A stretch of 64,000 nt of DNA, from assembly GCA_022843825.1 (NCBI GenBank), contig JALHMX010000013.1, positions 17,123 to 81,122 of the forward strand. Reading direction: 5' to 3'. Below, one piece after another: positions 39,270 through 48,379 of this stretch (position 1 is the first letter of the stretch; each line of letters opens with the position of its first letter). The notes beneath the pieces are model-generated. The model was not told where the DNA came from. It saw only the letters and a program-made list of their open reading frames with translations, and did no database searches. Source of the DNA: Pseudobdellovibrionaceae bacterium. Lineage in GTDB: Bacteria > Bdellovibrionota > Bdellovibrionia > Bdellovibrionales > Bdellovibrionaceae. The translations under genes were made by a program, and so were the position numbers.

Positions 39270-40817
39270 ATGAATATTGGCGCAAGCTCTTCAATTTTAA
39301 GTTTAATTATATTTTTGCCACTGCTGTTTGCCTTAGTTATTTCGTTTTGGCCACAGAGGCAAACTTTAAGGGAACTAGCCTTAGGATTTTCATTAATTCA
39401 ATTAGCGGTCTCATTGTTGTTGTTAAGAGATTTTGACTCTACAACTGCGGCTTTGCAATTTACCGAGCAGTTTACATGGATTGAACGGTTTGGCATTTCC
39501 TATTTTGTTGGCGTAGACGGGATATCTCTAATGTTGGTTATTTTAACGACTGTATTGATGCCCATCATGATTTTAGGCTCATGGAAATCAATCAGTGAAC
39601 AGGTTAAGGGCTTTCACGTAGCCCTATTTGTTTTACAGTCCGCCATGCTGGGTTCGTTTTTAGCGATGGACGCAATTTTGTTTTATGTATTCTGGGAGCT
39701 GTCATTAATTCCTATGTATTTCATCGTAGGAATTTGGGGAGGCGCTCGGCGAATTTATGCTACAGTTAAATTTTTTATTTATACCATGGCAGGATCATTG
39801 TTGATGTTGTTGGCGATCATTTTTATGATGCGCTTAACGCCAGAAGTAACGGGCGGGGCCATTAGTGCTAGCTTGTTGGATTTTTACAAATTAGAAATTC
39901 CATTTATTGCCGGAGATTTCTTTACGCCGCAGACTCTGTTGTTTTTTGCTTTTGCTGTAGCCTTTGCGATTAAAGTTCCGCTGTTTCCACTGCACACTTG
40001 GTTACCCGATGCCCACGTAGAAGCGCCGACACCGGGATCAGTCGTGCTTGCGGGCGTAATGTTAAAAATGGGAACGTATGGATTTTTACGTTGGGTTATA
40101 CCACTATTTCCCGATGCAAGCTCGCACTACGCTTGGTTATTTATTGCGTTGGGCCTAGTGGGAATTATTTATGGCGCACTGGTGGCCATGATTCAGCCTG
40201 ATATGAAAAAACTTGTGGCGTATTCTTCTGTATCCCATATGGGCTATGTCATTCTCGGGCTGTTTGTTATGAACGTCTATGGAATGGGAGGCTCGCTTTA
40301 TCAAATGTTAAACCACGGAATTTCAACAGGCGGGCTATTCTTGCTGATCGGAATGATCTATGAAAGAACACATTCGCGGGAAATTAGTAAATACGGCGGA
40401 CTGGCTGCGGCTATGCCTATCTTCACTATCTTTTTTATTATCGTGACCATGTCTTCGATTGCCGTTCCACTGACTAATGGTTTTGTGGGCGAGTTTTTAA
40501 TTTTGATGGGTGCGTATCAATACTCTTTTACAGCAAGTATATTTGCCGTTACAGGCGTGATTTTGGGAGCTACCTATATGCTGTGGATGGTAAAAAATAT
40601 TTTCTTTGGGCCAGCAGGAGAAATAGTTAAAGCCTCTGAACATGATCCAGAGCATAGACTACATGATATGTCCAAGCGAGAAATTGCCGTGATGCTACCA
40701 ATAGTTATTTTAATTTTTTGGATGGGGTTGTTTCCGAATACAATTATGGATTACTCGAAGCAAAGTATAAATCATTTGCTGCAGAACAAACAAAACTACT
40801 CATTAGAGGTGAAATAA
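39270..40817 (+). CDS. nuoM: NADH-quinone oxidoreductase subunit M
   Basis: A 515-residue antiporter-like subunit. FYVFWELSLIPMYFIVGIWG carries the key glutamate. AIKVPLFPLHTWLPDAHVEA and LVAYSSVSHMGYVILG are typical of NuoM. It forms the second antiporter-like channel. It starts four bases after the nuoL stop and is followed by nuoN after one base. Confidence 0.97.
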   Translation: MNIGASSSILSLIIFLPLLFALVISFWPQRQTLRELALGFSLIQLAVSLLLLRDFDSTTAALQFTEQFTWIERFGISYFVGVDGISLMLVILTTVLMPIMILGSWKSISEQVKGFHVALFVLQSAMLGSFLAMDAILFYVFWELSLIPMYFIVGIWGGARRIYATVKFFIYTMAGSLLMLLAIIFMMRLTPEVTGGAISASLLDFYKLEIPFIAGDFFTPQTLLFFAFAVAFAIKVPLFPLHTWLPDAHVEAPTPGSVVLAGVMLKMGTYGFLRWVIPLFPDASSHYAWLFIALGLVGIIYGALVAMIQPDMKKLVAYSSVSHMGYVILGLFVMNVYGMGGSLYQMLNHGISTGGLFLLIGMIYERTHSREISKYGGLAAAMPIFTIFFIIVTMSSIAVPLTNGFVGEFLILMGAYQYSFTASIFAVTGVILGATYMLWMVKNIFFGPAGEIVKASEHDPEHRLHDMSKREIAVMLPIVILIFWMGLFPNTIMDYSKQSINHLLQNKQNYSLEVK

Positions 40818-40818
40818 C

Positions 40819-42279
40819 ATGAATATTTCTATTGGATTAGCGGACATCTTATTAATTTCTCCGGTTATCGTTCTGTTTTTATTTAGTTTAATTCCGCTGA
40901 CCACCAAAGTTTTAAATAAAAACGTCGAGCAAAGCCCTGCGACCACGCTTGTTGTCGCGCTGATGGGTTTAGGTATCGCCGCTGGATTATTAATTCTTTT
41001 TGGCGGCTCAGACCAAACTATTTTCAATGGCCAGCTTTTATTTGACGGATTAACAAAATGGGCGGGATTAATTGCTATCGTGTCTGCAGCCGCAGGAATA
41101 GTTCTTCTGTATGAAAATCCGTCTACTCCGTATCGTCAATTTTCAGAGATAATATTTTTGGCATTAAATTCTGTTGCGGGAATGTTAATCCTTATTTCTG
41201 CCATTAATTTGATTACAGTATTTATTGGCCTCGAGTTGATGTCTCTGTCTTTATATTTAATGACAGCAATGTCGCAAGAACAAAAATTATCTAAAGAGGC
41301 AGCCATAAAATATTTTGTTTTAGGGTCAATTGCTTCGGCGATATTTCTTTATGGGGTGTCGTTTATATTTGGAAGCACGAACACAGTAAATACAGCAGAG
41401 CTTATGCAGGTAGCGGCGCAAACTATTCAAGCGGATAAATTGTTTTTATTCGGAATTATATTTGTGGTTATTGGCTTTTGTTTTAAAGTGTCTATTGCTC
41501 CTTTTCATGCGTGGACTCCAGATGTCTATCAAGGTGCGCCAACTCCAATCACAGCTTTTATGGCCACAGCAATTAAGACCGCATCTTTCGCGGCGTTTTT
41601 AAGAATTGCAGCGACACAAGTTTTTCAGGGATCTCAAAATTTAGTCGATGTACTTCAATGGCTGGCCGTTTTAACGATGACTGTCGGTAACGTGGCAGCT
41701 CTGGTTCAAACAAATTTAAAGCGAACCTTAGCATATTCGTCAGTGGCTCACTCAGGGTATATTTTTATTGGATTAATAACAGTGGGGCTAAGTGCAAATT
41801 CAGCTTACAGTGCAACGGCAGTAGTGTTTTATCTATTGACCTATGCAGTTATGTCGATCGGTGCCTTTGGCATTTTAAGCATGATTGAAAAATCGGAAAA
41901 TGATTTTGTCACTGTTGATGGACTAGCTGGATTTGCCAAAAAGCAGCCAGCTTTAGCTTTATGTTTTACAATATTCTTAATATCTATGGCGGGGCTTCCT
42001 CCGGTATTAGGGTTTTTCGGCAAGCTGTATTTATTTGGTGCCGCGGTCAGCGAAGGCCTAATTTGGTTGGCCTTGTGGGGAATACTTAATTCGGTCATTG
42101 CGGTTTATTATTATCTGCGCCCAATTGTTTCTATGTATATGAAGCCGGGTGATACTGATGTTTCAGATAATCGTCTTTACGCATCCACCATAATGGTTAT
42201 TGCTTCGGCGATCTTTATTGTCGTCGTCGGTTTATTTTCAGGACCGCTGTTTACCATGATTGAAAGAAGTTTAAGCTAG
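40819..42279 (+). CDS. nuoN: NADH-quinone oxidoreductase subunit N
   Basis: A 486-residue antiporter-like subunit. Motifs are VFIGLELMSLSLYLMTA with the conserved Glu, VSIAPFHAWTPDVYQGAPTP, and LAYSSVAHSGYIFIG. It is the last membrane-arm gene. Its TAG stop shares the palindrome CTAG with the stop of the patatin gene on the opposite strand, leaving no room for a terminator between them. Confidence 0.97.
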   Translation: MNISIGLADILLISPVIVLFLFSLIPLTTKVLNKNVEQSPATTLVVALMGLGIAAGLLILFGGSDQTIFNGQLLFDGLTKWAGLIAIVSAAAGIVLLYENPSTPYRQFSEIIFLALNSVAGMLILISAINLITVFIGLELMSLSLYLMTAMSQEQKLSKEAAIKYFVLGSIASAIFLYGVSFIFGSTNTVNTAELMQVAAQTIQADKLFLFGIIFVVIGFCFKVSIAPFHAWTPDVYQGAPTPITAFMATAIKTASFAAFLRIAATQVFQGSQNLVDVLQWLAVLTMTVGNVAALVQTNLKRTLAYSSVAHSGYIFIGLITVGLSANSAYSATAVVFYLLTYAVMSIGAFGILSMIEKSENDFVTVDGLAGFAKKQPALALCFTIFLISMAGLPPVLGFFGKLYLFGAAVSEGLIWLALWGILNSVIAVYYYLRPIVSMYMKPGDTDVSDNRLYASTIMVIASAIFIVVVGLFSGPLFTMIERSLS

Positions 42280-43487
42280 TCTAAAGTCTTGGTCGCCACC
42301 ATGGCGGCCTTGAAACCGATTTTTACGATATTTTCTAGAATGTCGACGTTTAAAGAAAAGTGGTCGGCAAAAAACATTTCATAATCTTGAGGTCTTGGTG
42401 CGATGTAAAGATAATCAACCTCGGGCTTAAGTTCGAGATCTTTTTTTACTGTTGATAGTATTTTTTTCTTCAGCTCTGATGATAAATTTTCTTCATCGCA
42501 GATTTTTTGCAACGAAACATAAACATCTTTTTTTTGCTGTTGATAAAGTCTATGCTTGGCCACTTTTTGTTCTAAAACTTGATACAGCGCCTGGTTCAAA
42601 ATTGACGGCATGCCCACCTTATGTAAAGAGCCGATCTCTGGAACATAATGATAAGGCTGCATAGAGTACGAGGCGATGATAAAGTCTGCGCCGTGGTCGG
42701 CGGCTACGTGAGTACTCAGGGTATCCCGAATTTCTCCATCATAGTGATAAATCATTTTTCCATCGGGCCGCTTGATAGGATACGGCGCAAACACTGGGGG
42801 CAAAGACGTCGAGGCCGCCACAGCCTGAGAGATGGTTGAGTAGTTGACCAGCTTAAGAGTATCCGTTTTGGAGCCTTCGGCAAAGTTACCGAATACTGTT
42901 TTGCGAGAGTGGTTAAGCTGAGTAGCCACGATGAATAGCTCAACCCCAAGCCGACTAAAGTCGTTTTCATCCAAGATGTACTTACGCAAATAACGCTCTA
43001 CACCATTAGTATTGAACAGCCCGTTCAGTTTAAAGCCCTTTTTAATCATGGCCTCTAGGCCGCCAGAAATAATAGATTTTTGAAGCAGAGCTTCAGGAAT
43101 AAAACTTAACATGCTTTTTGCATTTACATTAAAAATATGACGATAGCCAATCGGCTTTATCTTGTCTTCCGAAGGAATTTTTTCTTTAGAAACTCCAAAG
43201 CCTACTTTGAAGGCCGAGATTAATGATGAGATAGGGCGTCCTGAAGCTAGGACAGCACTGATAAAAGCTCCAGCGCTTGAGCCCACATACAGCTCAATCA
43301 GCAATTCGTCATTCGCCTTCGCATTTTTTTTAAGAGTAATAACTTCTCTGCTACCACCAGAAAACTTAAAACCCTTTTCCTGTAGAGCTAAGCAGACACC
43401 AATATGATAGGCTGCGGCTTTAATACCCCCGCCGCTAAGAACCAGCGCAATCTTCTTTTTTTTGTGGATATTCACCATATTCCGCAT
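42276..43487 (-). CDS. Patatin-like phospholipase
   Basis: A 403-residue patatin-family hydrolase. The oxyanion loop is LSGGGIKAAAYHIG (residues 18-30), the nucleophile is Ser71 in GSSAG, and the catalytic aspartate is Asp250 in YDGE. The family cleaves acyl ester bonds in lipids; no signal peptide is visible, so a cytoplasmic or inner-membrane location is likely. Residues 41-60 insert a charged loop between the first two motifs. Two ATG codons (43487, 43478) are possible starts. Convergent with nuoN, divergent from the HTH/coiled-coil gene. Confidence 0.88.
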   Translation of the reverse strand: MRNMVNIHKKKKIALVLSGGGIKAAAYHIGVCLALQEKGFKFSGGSREVITLKKNAKANDELLIELYVGSSAGAFISAVLASGRPISSLISAFKVGFGVSKEKIPSEDKIKPIGYRHIFNVNAKSMLSFIPEALLQKSIISGGLEAMIKKGFKLNGLFNTNGVERYLRKYILDENDFSRLGVELFIVATQLNHSRKTVFGNFAEGSKTDTLKLVNYSTISQAVAASTSLPPVFAPYPIKRPDGKMIYHYDGEIRDTLSTHVAADHGADFIIASYSMQPYHYVPEIGSLHKVGMPSILNQALYQVLEQKVAKHRLYQQQKKDVYVSLQKICDEENLSSELKKKILSTVKKDLELKPEVDYLYIAPRPQDYEMFFADHFSLNVDILENIVKIGFKAAMVATKTLD

Positions 43488-43567
43488 AGTTAACCATAAA
43501 AAAAACTGGATAGCCAGAGTAAATAGCCAGCTAAAAGACTAGGTATTCAGAGTATTCAAATCCCTAT

Positions 43568-43595
43568 TTGACAAGCCCTTCATCCATGCTAGGCT
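43568..43595 (+). promoter_or_regulatory. Candidate promoter of the HTH/coiled-coil gene
   Basis: A perfect TTGACA (43568-43573) and, after a 16-base spacer, TAGGCT (43590-43595), a weak -10. A strong AGGAAGGAGG ribosome site follows directly before the ATG at 43622. Confidence 0.45.
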
Positions 43596-43621
43596 TGAGT
43601 AGTCAGGAAGGAGGAACATAA

Positions 43622-44062
43622 ATGTGGTTATCTTTAACTGAATACTCAAATAAGCATAAAGTGAGTATCTCGACTTTAAGACGTAAGATTAAAGCCTCCG
43701 AGATTGAATTTCGTTTAGATGAAGGCCGCTATATGATTCTTGATTCTGATGAAGCCTCTCCCTTACACCACTCCGTTGTTAGTTCCGTTCAATCTTCAGA
43801 AGCCCCTCGCCCCTCCCTAAAAAGCGAAAGTTTTTCAGATAGCGGAACTTCCAAAGAGTCTGGTGAATCAGTGATTACTGCCGCGAACAGATTGTTGGCT
43901 GATTTAAAAAAAGCCTACACCCAAGTGCTGCAAGACAAAGAAGAACATATCTCAGAACTTAAAGAAGAAATTTCAGATTTAAAAACTTTAATTAAAGTTT
44001 TAGAATCTGAGAACGATCGACTGCGTAGAGGATCGTCCTCGATGAACAGTTTGGATATGTAG
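43622..44062 (+). CDS. Hypothetical protein with N-terminal helix-turn-helix and C-terminal coiled coil
   Basis: A 146-residue protein. Residues 1-45 (MWLSLTEYSNKHKVSISTLR, then RKIKASEIEFRLDEGRYMI) look like a MerR/excisionase-type winged helix. A Ser/Pro-rich linker spans about 48-85. Residues 90-135 form a strong heptad-patterned coiled coil (LKKAYTQVLQDKEEHISEL and on). A sequence-specific DNA-binding or polar/cytoskeletal adaptor role is possible, but I cannot assign one. It has a single-gene context, a good promoter-like -35 and a very strong ribosome site, so it is probably well expressed. Confidence 0.75.
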   Translation: MWLSLTEYSNKHKVSISTLRRKIKASEIEFRLDEGRYMILDSDEASPLHHSVVSSVQSSEAPRPSLKSESFSDSGTSKESGESVITAANRLLADLKKAYTQVLQDKEEHISELKEEISDLKTLIKVLESENDRLRRGSSSMNSLDM

Positions 44063-44069
44063 TCGGATT

Positions 44070-44297
44070 TTAGTACTCGTTAAGTACAGGCAGTGGATTA
44101 GCTCGATCGTATCGGACACAATTATTATATACTCTAGTTGCCTCAGCGTTACACGCCTCTGCAGAGCCACCCCAGCTTCGACAGTTCGAATTAAAGGCTA
44201 ACATTACATCAAAGCAAGTTCGAGCATAACTTTTTTGCGGCACCAGTGCCATTAAACTAGAAAATGCGATTGCAGATATAATAATTTTTTTAAGCAT
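44070..44297 (-). CDS. Small exported Cys-containing protein
   Basis: A 75-residue protein with a signal peptide (MLKKIIISAIAFSSLMALVP, cleavage near KSYA). The mature part is about 50 residues with four cysteines (TCFDVM, SNCRSW, EACNAE, NNCVRY), which could form two disulfides in the periplasm. GGGGG lies 8-10 bases upstream of ATG 44297, supporting this start over the longer reading to 44348. No family is recognised. It lies tail to tail with the HTH/coiled-coil gene. Confidence 0.7.
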   Translation of the reverse strand: MLKKIIISAIAFSSLMALVPQKSYARTCFDVMLAFNSNCRSWGGSAEACNAEATRVYNNCVRYDRANPLPVLNEY

Positions 44298-44616
44298 AAA
44301 AATCCCCCGATTTTTGTTTAGATTGGTCAACGACTGATATGAAAGCAAGGTCAGGGCCAGCTGAAATACATTACATTAGCTTTTAGTTGGAAATAATCGT
44401 CTAAATATTTGCGATAGAATATTTGCACTTATAGGAAATATGAAATTTAAAGCGAAATAGCGGCAGAAGAGCGACGCGTTTTAAGATATTGTTATGCCTG
44501 TCAACTTTGTGGCCAGTGAATAAAGGCTGAACAGTAAAAAAGCGCAGTTATTTCTAACTACGCTTTTTTTGTTTGTATTATTATACTGTGCATCCACAAT
44601 CAGGACCTGGAACCTA
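44298..44616. other. 319-base spacer between lon and the small exported protein
   Basis: Apart from the lon terminator at 44536-44568 I see no open reading frame of note, no tRNA and no long repeat here. Both flanking genes are on the minus strand, so the part near 44298-44400 should hold the promoter of the small exported protein. No confident hexamer pair was found. Confidence 0.5.
44536..44568 (-). terminator. Intrinsic terminator downstream of lon
   Basis: A stem AGCG-C-AGTTA (44541-44550) / TAACT-A-CGCT (44555-44564) with one mismatch and a TTTC loop is flanked by A6 on one side and T7 on the other. It can act in either direction. It lies 50-80 bases after the lon stop. Confidence 0.8.
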
Positions 44617-47031
44617 TTAAGCAGCGGCGGTACTGGGCTTTTGCTTTTTGGAGTCTCTTTTTGATCCGGTGTTTTTTGGGGTGAAGCTGTCTGATTTTTC
44701 AAAAGCTACCGCAAAAACTTCATCTAGGTTTTCAGCCAGGATAAAATTGATTTTCTCTTTGAAGACCTGAGGGATGTCTTCCAGATCTTTTCCGTTCGCC
44801 ATTGGAATAATAATATTCGTGATTCCAAGATTTAGCGCAGCTAAACACTTTTCACGGATTCCACCGACCGGCAGAACTCGACCTTGTAATGTTACCTCAC
44901 CAGTCATTGCGATGTCGTTTCTGACCGGAGTTCCCGTTAATAAACTGACTAAAGCTGTGGTTAAAGTGATCCCTGCTGATGGGCCATCCTTAGGGATAGC
45001 GCCAGCTGGTAAGTGAACGTGAATATCAAATTTTTCAAACATCTCTTGGTGAATCCCAAGCTCATCCATGTGGGCTTTAGCATATGACATTGCTGCATGA
45101 GCTGACTCTTTCATAACGTCGCCCAATTGGCCGGTAAGCATCAAGCCACCTTTGCCCTTCATTTTCAAGGCCTCGATCAATAAAACTTCTCCCCCAGCCT
45201 GAGTCCAAGCTAAACCTTGAACTACGCCTATGCTGGATTCCATCATTTTATCTTCGCGCATAAAGCGCGGAGGCCCTAGTAATTCAGGAACTTTGGTCGC
45301 TGTGATTTCAATAAAAGTTTTTTCATTCATAACCACTTGCTTTGCAACCTTACGGCACAATGATCCGATTTCGCGCTCAAGGTTACGTAAGCCGGCTTCA
45401 CGAGTGTAGCCTGCAATGAGGAACTTAATGCCTTCATCAGTAAAAGTAATATGCTCTTTAGTGATGCCGTTGGCTTCGATTTGACGATCAATTAAATGCT
45501 TCTTAGTAATTAAAAGCTTATCGTTTTCAGTGTAACCAGGAATATAGATCATTTCCATACGATCGCGTAAAGCTGCAGGAATATTTTCTACAACATTGGC
45601 CGTCGCTATGAAAAGAACTTTTGATAAATCGAAATCTACATTTAAGTAGTTATCGCGAAAAGTTGCATTTTGTTCCGGGTCTAGAACCTCAAGCATAGCT
45701 GAAGCTGGGTCACCGCGAAAGTCTGAGGCCATTTTATCGATTTCATCTAATACAATAACAGGATTTTTAGTTTTACATTGACGAAGTGCTTGAATAATTT
45801 TTCCGGGCATCGCACCAACATAGGTACGACGATGTCCGCGAATTTCGGCTTCATCTTTAACTCCGCCTAGCGCGATTCTAAAGTATTCGCGACCCATAGC
45901 ACGGGCAATGGATTTTCCTAAAGAAGTTTTTCCTACTCCAGGAGGACCGCTAAAGCAAAGGATAGGACCTTTAATTGTAGTTTTTAGTTTTCTAACAGCT
46001 AAGAATTCAAGAACTCGCTCTTTTGCTTTTTGAAGCTCGTAGTGGTCTTCATCTAAAATTCCTTTGGCGCGCGCTAAATCGTGGATATCATCAGTTGATT
46101 TGCTCCAAGGAAGATCGACCATACAATCAAGGTATGTACGCACCATGGTGGCTTCGCTTGCGTCAGGGTGCATGCGCTCAAGTCGAGAAAGTTGTTTTAA
46201 AGCTTCTATTTTAACGGGCTCTGGCATGCCAATAGAATTAATTTTTTGTCTTAATTCTTCCATCTCTTCGGATTTAGAATCAGCATTTTCGCCAAGTTCA
46301 CCTTTGATGGCTTTCATTTGCTCGCGTAAAAATTGCTCTCTTTGATTTTTAGCATCATCAGCACGATTGTGAGTGCGGGAACGAACTTGAGTTTGTAGAA
46401 TTTCTAACTCTGCTTGTAATAAATTGCACACAAGGGAGAGGCGATCAAAAGCATTGTGAGTTTCTAAAACTTTTTGAGCATCGTGAACTTTTATTCCTAA
46501 GTTGCTGGCGATAAGATCGGCCACGCGACCTGGATCAGTAACATCATCTAAAACTAATAAAATATCAGGAGATAAGGCTTTACCAAAAGCGATAATTTTT
46601 TCGATCGACTCTTTAGCGGTTCTTAACAGAGCATCAACTTCAGGCTGCTGCTGTGAAATGGCGCCATCTTCTACTTTCTCAACAGAGACTTCAAAGCTTC
46701 CATTAGTTTTAGTAAAAGAAGTTATCTGCGCTTTTGCTTCACCTTGAATAAGAATTTTAACTCGACCATCAGAAAGTTTGCGCATACGCATAATTTTTGC
46801 GACAGTGCCTATTTTGTAAATGGATTCAGGAGAAGGGTTTTCTTCAGTAATATCTTTTTGGGAAGCCAAAAAAATCAGTCTGTTTTTTGCCAAAGCGTCT
46901 TCGACGGATCGAATAGAGGCCTCTCTGCCAACAAAAAGCGGAATGATCATGTAAGGAAAAACCACGATATCACGAACGGGTAACATCGGAAGTGTCTGAG
47001 GAATTTCAACTTGCTGATTATCAAATGCCAT
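44617..47031 (-). CDS. lon: ATP-dependent protease Lon
   Basis: An 804-residue LonA protease. The N-terminal substrate domain begins LPMLPVRDIVVFPYMIIPLFVGR. The AAA+ module has Walker A GPPGVGKTSL and Walker B VIVLDEIDKM. The protease domain has the catalytic Ser in KDGPSAGIT and the Lys in GGIREKCLAAL. It degrades damaged and regulatory proteins in the cytosol. The ATG at 47031 follows AGGAGAACAC, nearly the same ribosome site as atpE; a reading to 47055 is longer but lacks one. The C-terminus ends in a basic, low-complexity tail. Confidence 0.97.
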   Translation of the reverse strand: MAFDNQQVEIPQTLPMLPVRDIVVFPYMIIPLFVGREASIRSVEDALAKNRLIFLASQKDITEENPSPESIYKIGTVAKIMRMRKLSDGRVKILIQGEAKAQITSFTKTNGSFEVSVEKVEDGAISQQQPEVDALLRTAKESIEKIIAFGKALSPDILLVLDDVTDPGRVADLIASNLGIKVHDAQKVLETHNAFDRLSLVCNLLQAELEILQTQVRSRTHNRADDAKNQREQFLREQMKAIKGELGENADSKSEEMEELRQKINSIGMPEPVKIEALKQLSRLERMHPDASEATMVRTYLDCMVDLPWSKSTDDIHDLARAKGILDEDHYELQKAKERVLEFLAVRKLKTTIKGPILCFSGPPGVGKTSLGKSIARAMGREYFRIALGGVKDEAEIRGHRRTYVGAMPGKIIQALRQCKTKNPVIVLDEIDKMASDFRGDPASAMLEVLDPEQNATFRDNYLNVDFDLSKVLFIATANVVENIPAALRDRMEMIYIPGYTENDKLLITKKHLIDRQIEANGITKEHITFTDEGIKFLIAGYTREAGLRNLEREIGSLCRKVAKQVVMNEKTFIEITATKVPELLGPPRFMREDKMMESSIGVVQGLAWTQAGGEVLLIEALKMKGKGGLMLTGQLGDVMKESAHAAMSYAKAHMDELGIHQEMFEKFDIHVHLPAGAIPKDGPSAGITLTTALVSLLTGTPVRNDIAMTGEVTLQGRVLPVGGIREKCLAALNLGITNIIIPMANGKDLEDIPQVFKEKINFILAENLDEVFAVAFEKSDSFTPKNTGSKRDSKKQKPSTAAA

Positions 47032-47148
47032 GTGTTCTCCTGTTTTCTTAAACACTTTCTCGGTTTACATTTGAATTGTATTAACAATAAGAAGGTCTGG
47101 TTTTTCGATTTCTAGACTAATTAGATTTAATTTGGGCTTAAAAATAGA

Positions 47149-47164
47149 CTGACATCCGTGTCAG
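47149..47164. promoter_or_regulatory. Inverted repeat upstream of lon
   Basis: CTGACA and TGTCAG are separated by TCCG. This 6-bp perfect inverted repeat lies about 120 bases upstream of the lon start, in the otherwise AT-rich lon promoter region. It could be an operator half-site pair; it does not match CIRCE. Confidence 0.3.
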
Positions 47165-47229
47165 AAAACTTATTAGCAAAACACCAATAAATAGCTCTCT
47201 TCATTGAGAAAGAAAGAAAGAACGGCATT

Positions 47230-47679
47230 TTACTGCAGGTATAAATTATGGCGATTAGAGTTTTCGGACTCTTCCATACAAGAAATACAAAATACAGCCA
47301 ATGGTCGAGCTTGAAGGCGTTTTAGACCGATAAGGTCTCCACAAGATTCACATAGACCGTAAGTATTATCTGCAAACTTAGACAAGGCCTTGTCTATGGA
47401 ATATAGAGATTTTCTTTCGCGCTCGTGCAGGTGAATAGAGATATTGTTACTCAGCTCTTGAACGGTTGAATCGGCTTCATCAGGACATTTTTCAATTTCA
47501 GTTTGAGCGGTTTTGAATTCTTGATTACGATTTAAAATTTCACTTTTTTGAAGTAATAAAGTTTCTTTTATAATACTAAGGTCAGCTAAAATAACTTGGG
47601 CGACATTAGCAGAAGATTTGCGAGTATTTTTTACGGACGCGCCCTTCTTCTCCTGAGAATGCTTAACCGATTTTTTCAC
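47230..47679 (-). CDS. DksA/TraR-family zinc-finger protein
   Basis: A 149-residue protein. It has a basic N-terminal tail, a coiled-coil hairpin region (about 20-100), and a C-terminal four-cysteine zinc finger: CESC, then 17 residues later CISC, within the DksA motif YGLCESCGDLIGLKRLQARP. DksA-type proteins insert into the RNA polymerase secondary channel and, with ppGpp, adjust rRNA and stress transcription. The GTG at 47679 is preferred because GAGGGGG lies six bases upstream; GTG 47694 is an alternative. A second, cysteine-poor paralogue lies directly upstream. Confidence 0.88.
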   Translation of the reverse strand: MKKSVKHSQEKKGASVKNTRKSSANVAQVILADLSIIKETLLLQKSEILNRNQEFKTAQTEIEKCPDEADSTVQELSNNISIHLHERERKSLYSIDKALSKFADNTYGLCESCGDLIGLKRLQARPLAVFCISCMEESENSNRHNLYLQ

Positions 47680-47837
47680 TAATTTCCCCCTCACTAGAAT
47701 GTATCTAGTTGAAATTTTGAAAGTCTGTCAAACTTTAGGGGATAATTAACTGCAACCAAATTAGTGTCATCAAAAAAAGATTTTTAATTAAATAATTACC
47801 GTGACGAATCATGCGGCAGAGATTTTGGTTATGCTAT

Positions 47838-48233
47838 TTAATAAGCGTGAGAATAAATTTTATGCGCATCATTTTTCAAATTTTCCTGCTGAATTTCCGC
47901 TCCTTCTATACTGTAGCGTGTCCATGGAATAGCCAACAGACGAGCCTTTTCGATGGGCTCTTGAGTAATTTCACAAAACCCATAAGTGCCATTCTCTATT
48001 CGTGATAAAGCTGAATCGATTTCCAAAAGTTGTCTTTTACAACGAGTTTGAGAGACTAAAAAAGCATGCTCTTCTTGGTGTGCTACGGCGCGATCACTTT
48101 CATCACCTTTGGACTTATCCACACGATCAAAATCTGCCTTAAGAGAGATCATTTGATTGAAAAGAAGCTCTTTTAGTTCAAGTAAGCGATTTTTATGTTC
48201 AATATAATTTTTTTTATGAGTGCTTAATGTCAT
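47838..48233 (-). CDS. DksA/TraR-like protein lacking most zinc ligands
   Basis: A 131-residue protein with the same layout as its neighbour: a helical hairpin (residues 5-95), the DksA-like signature ALSRIENGTYGFCEITQEPI, and LLAIPWTRYSIEGAE where the second Cys pair should be. Only the first of the four zinc cysteines remains (CEIT; then TRYS). It probably folds without zinc, like the reduced-Cys DksA variants known from other bacteria. AGGAG precedes the ATG. Overall similarity places it in the family with good confidence. Confidence 0.82.
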   Translation of the reverse strand: MTLSTHKKNYIEHKNRLLELKELLFNQMISLKADFDRVDKSKGDESDRAVAHQEEHAFLVSQTRCKRQLLEIDSALSRIENGTYGFCEITQEPIEKARLLAIPWTRYSIEGAEIQQENLKNDAHKIYSHAY

Positions 48234-48379
48234 GGGTGCTCCTGTGGAAAACTTTAAATTTCTATGTCGTAAGAATAGATTTTTTTACTAGCTACAAGAT
48301 GCGCGCCAACGGTGCATCTAGAGAGTAAGACTCAAAAGAATTAAGAGTGGGTTAGTTGAATTAAAAAAAAGTGCGAAAC

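Noticed and set aside
47149..47164. Inverted repeat before lon as a CIRCE heat-shock operator
   Set aside because: Arms (CTGACA/TGTCAG) and loop length do not match the CIRCE consensus; kept only as a low-confidence inverted repeat.
47203..47222. GAAA tandem repeat upstream of the DksA-like gene end
   Set aside because: Only about three copies in a non-coding gap; too short to call a functional repeat.
48115..48123. Perfect DnaA box TTATCCACA inside the Cys-poor dksA-like gene
   Set aside because: A single 9-mer match far from the origin is expected by chance in this much sequence, and no other boxes lie nearby.
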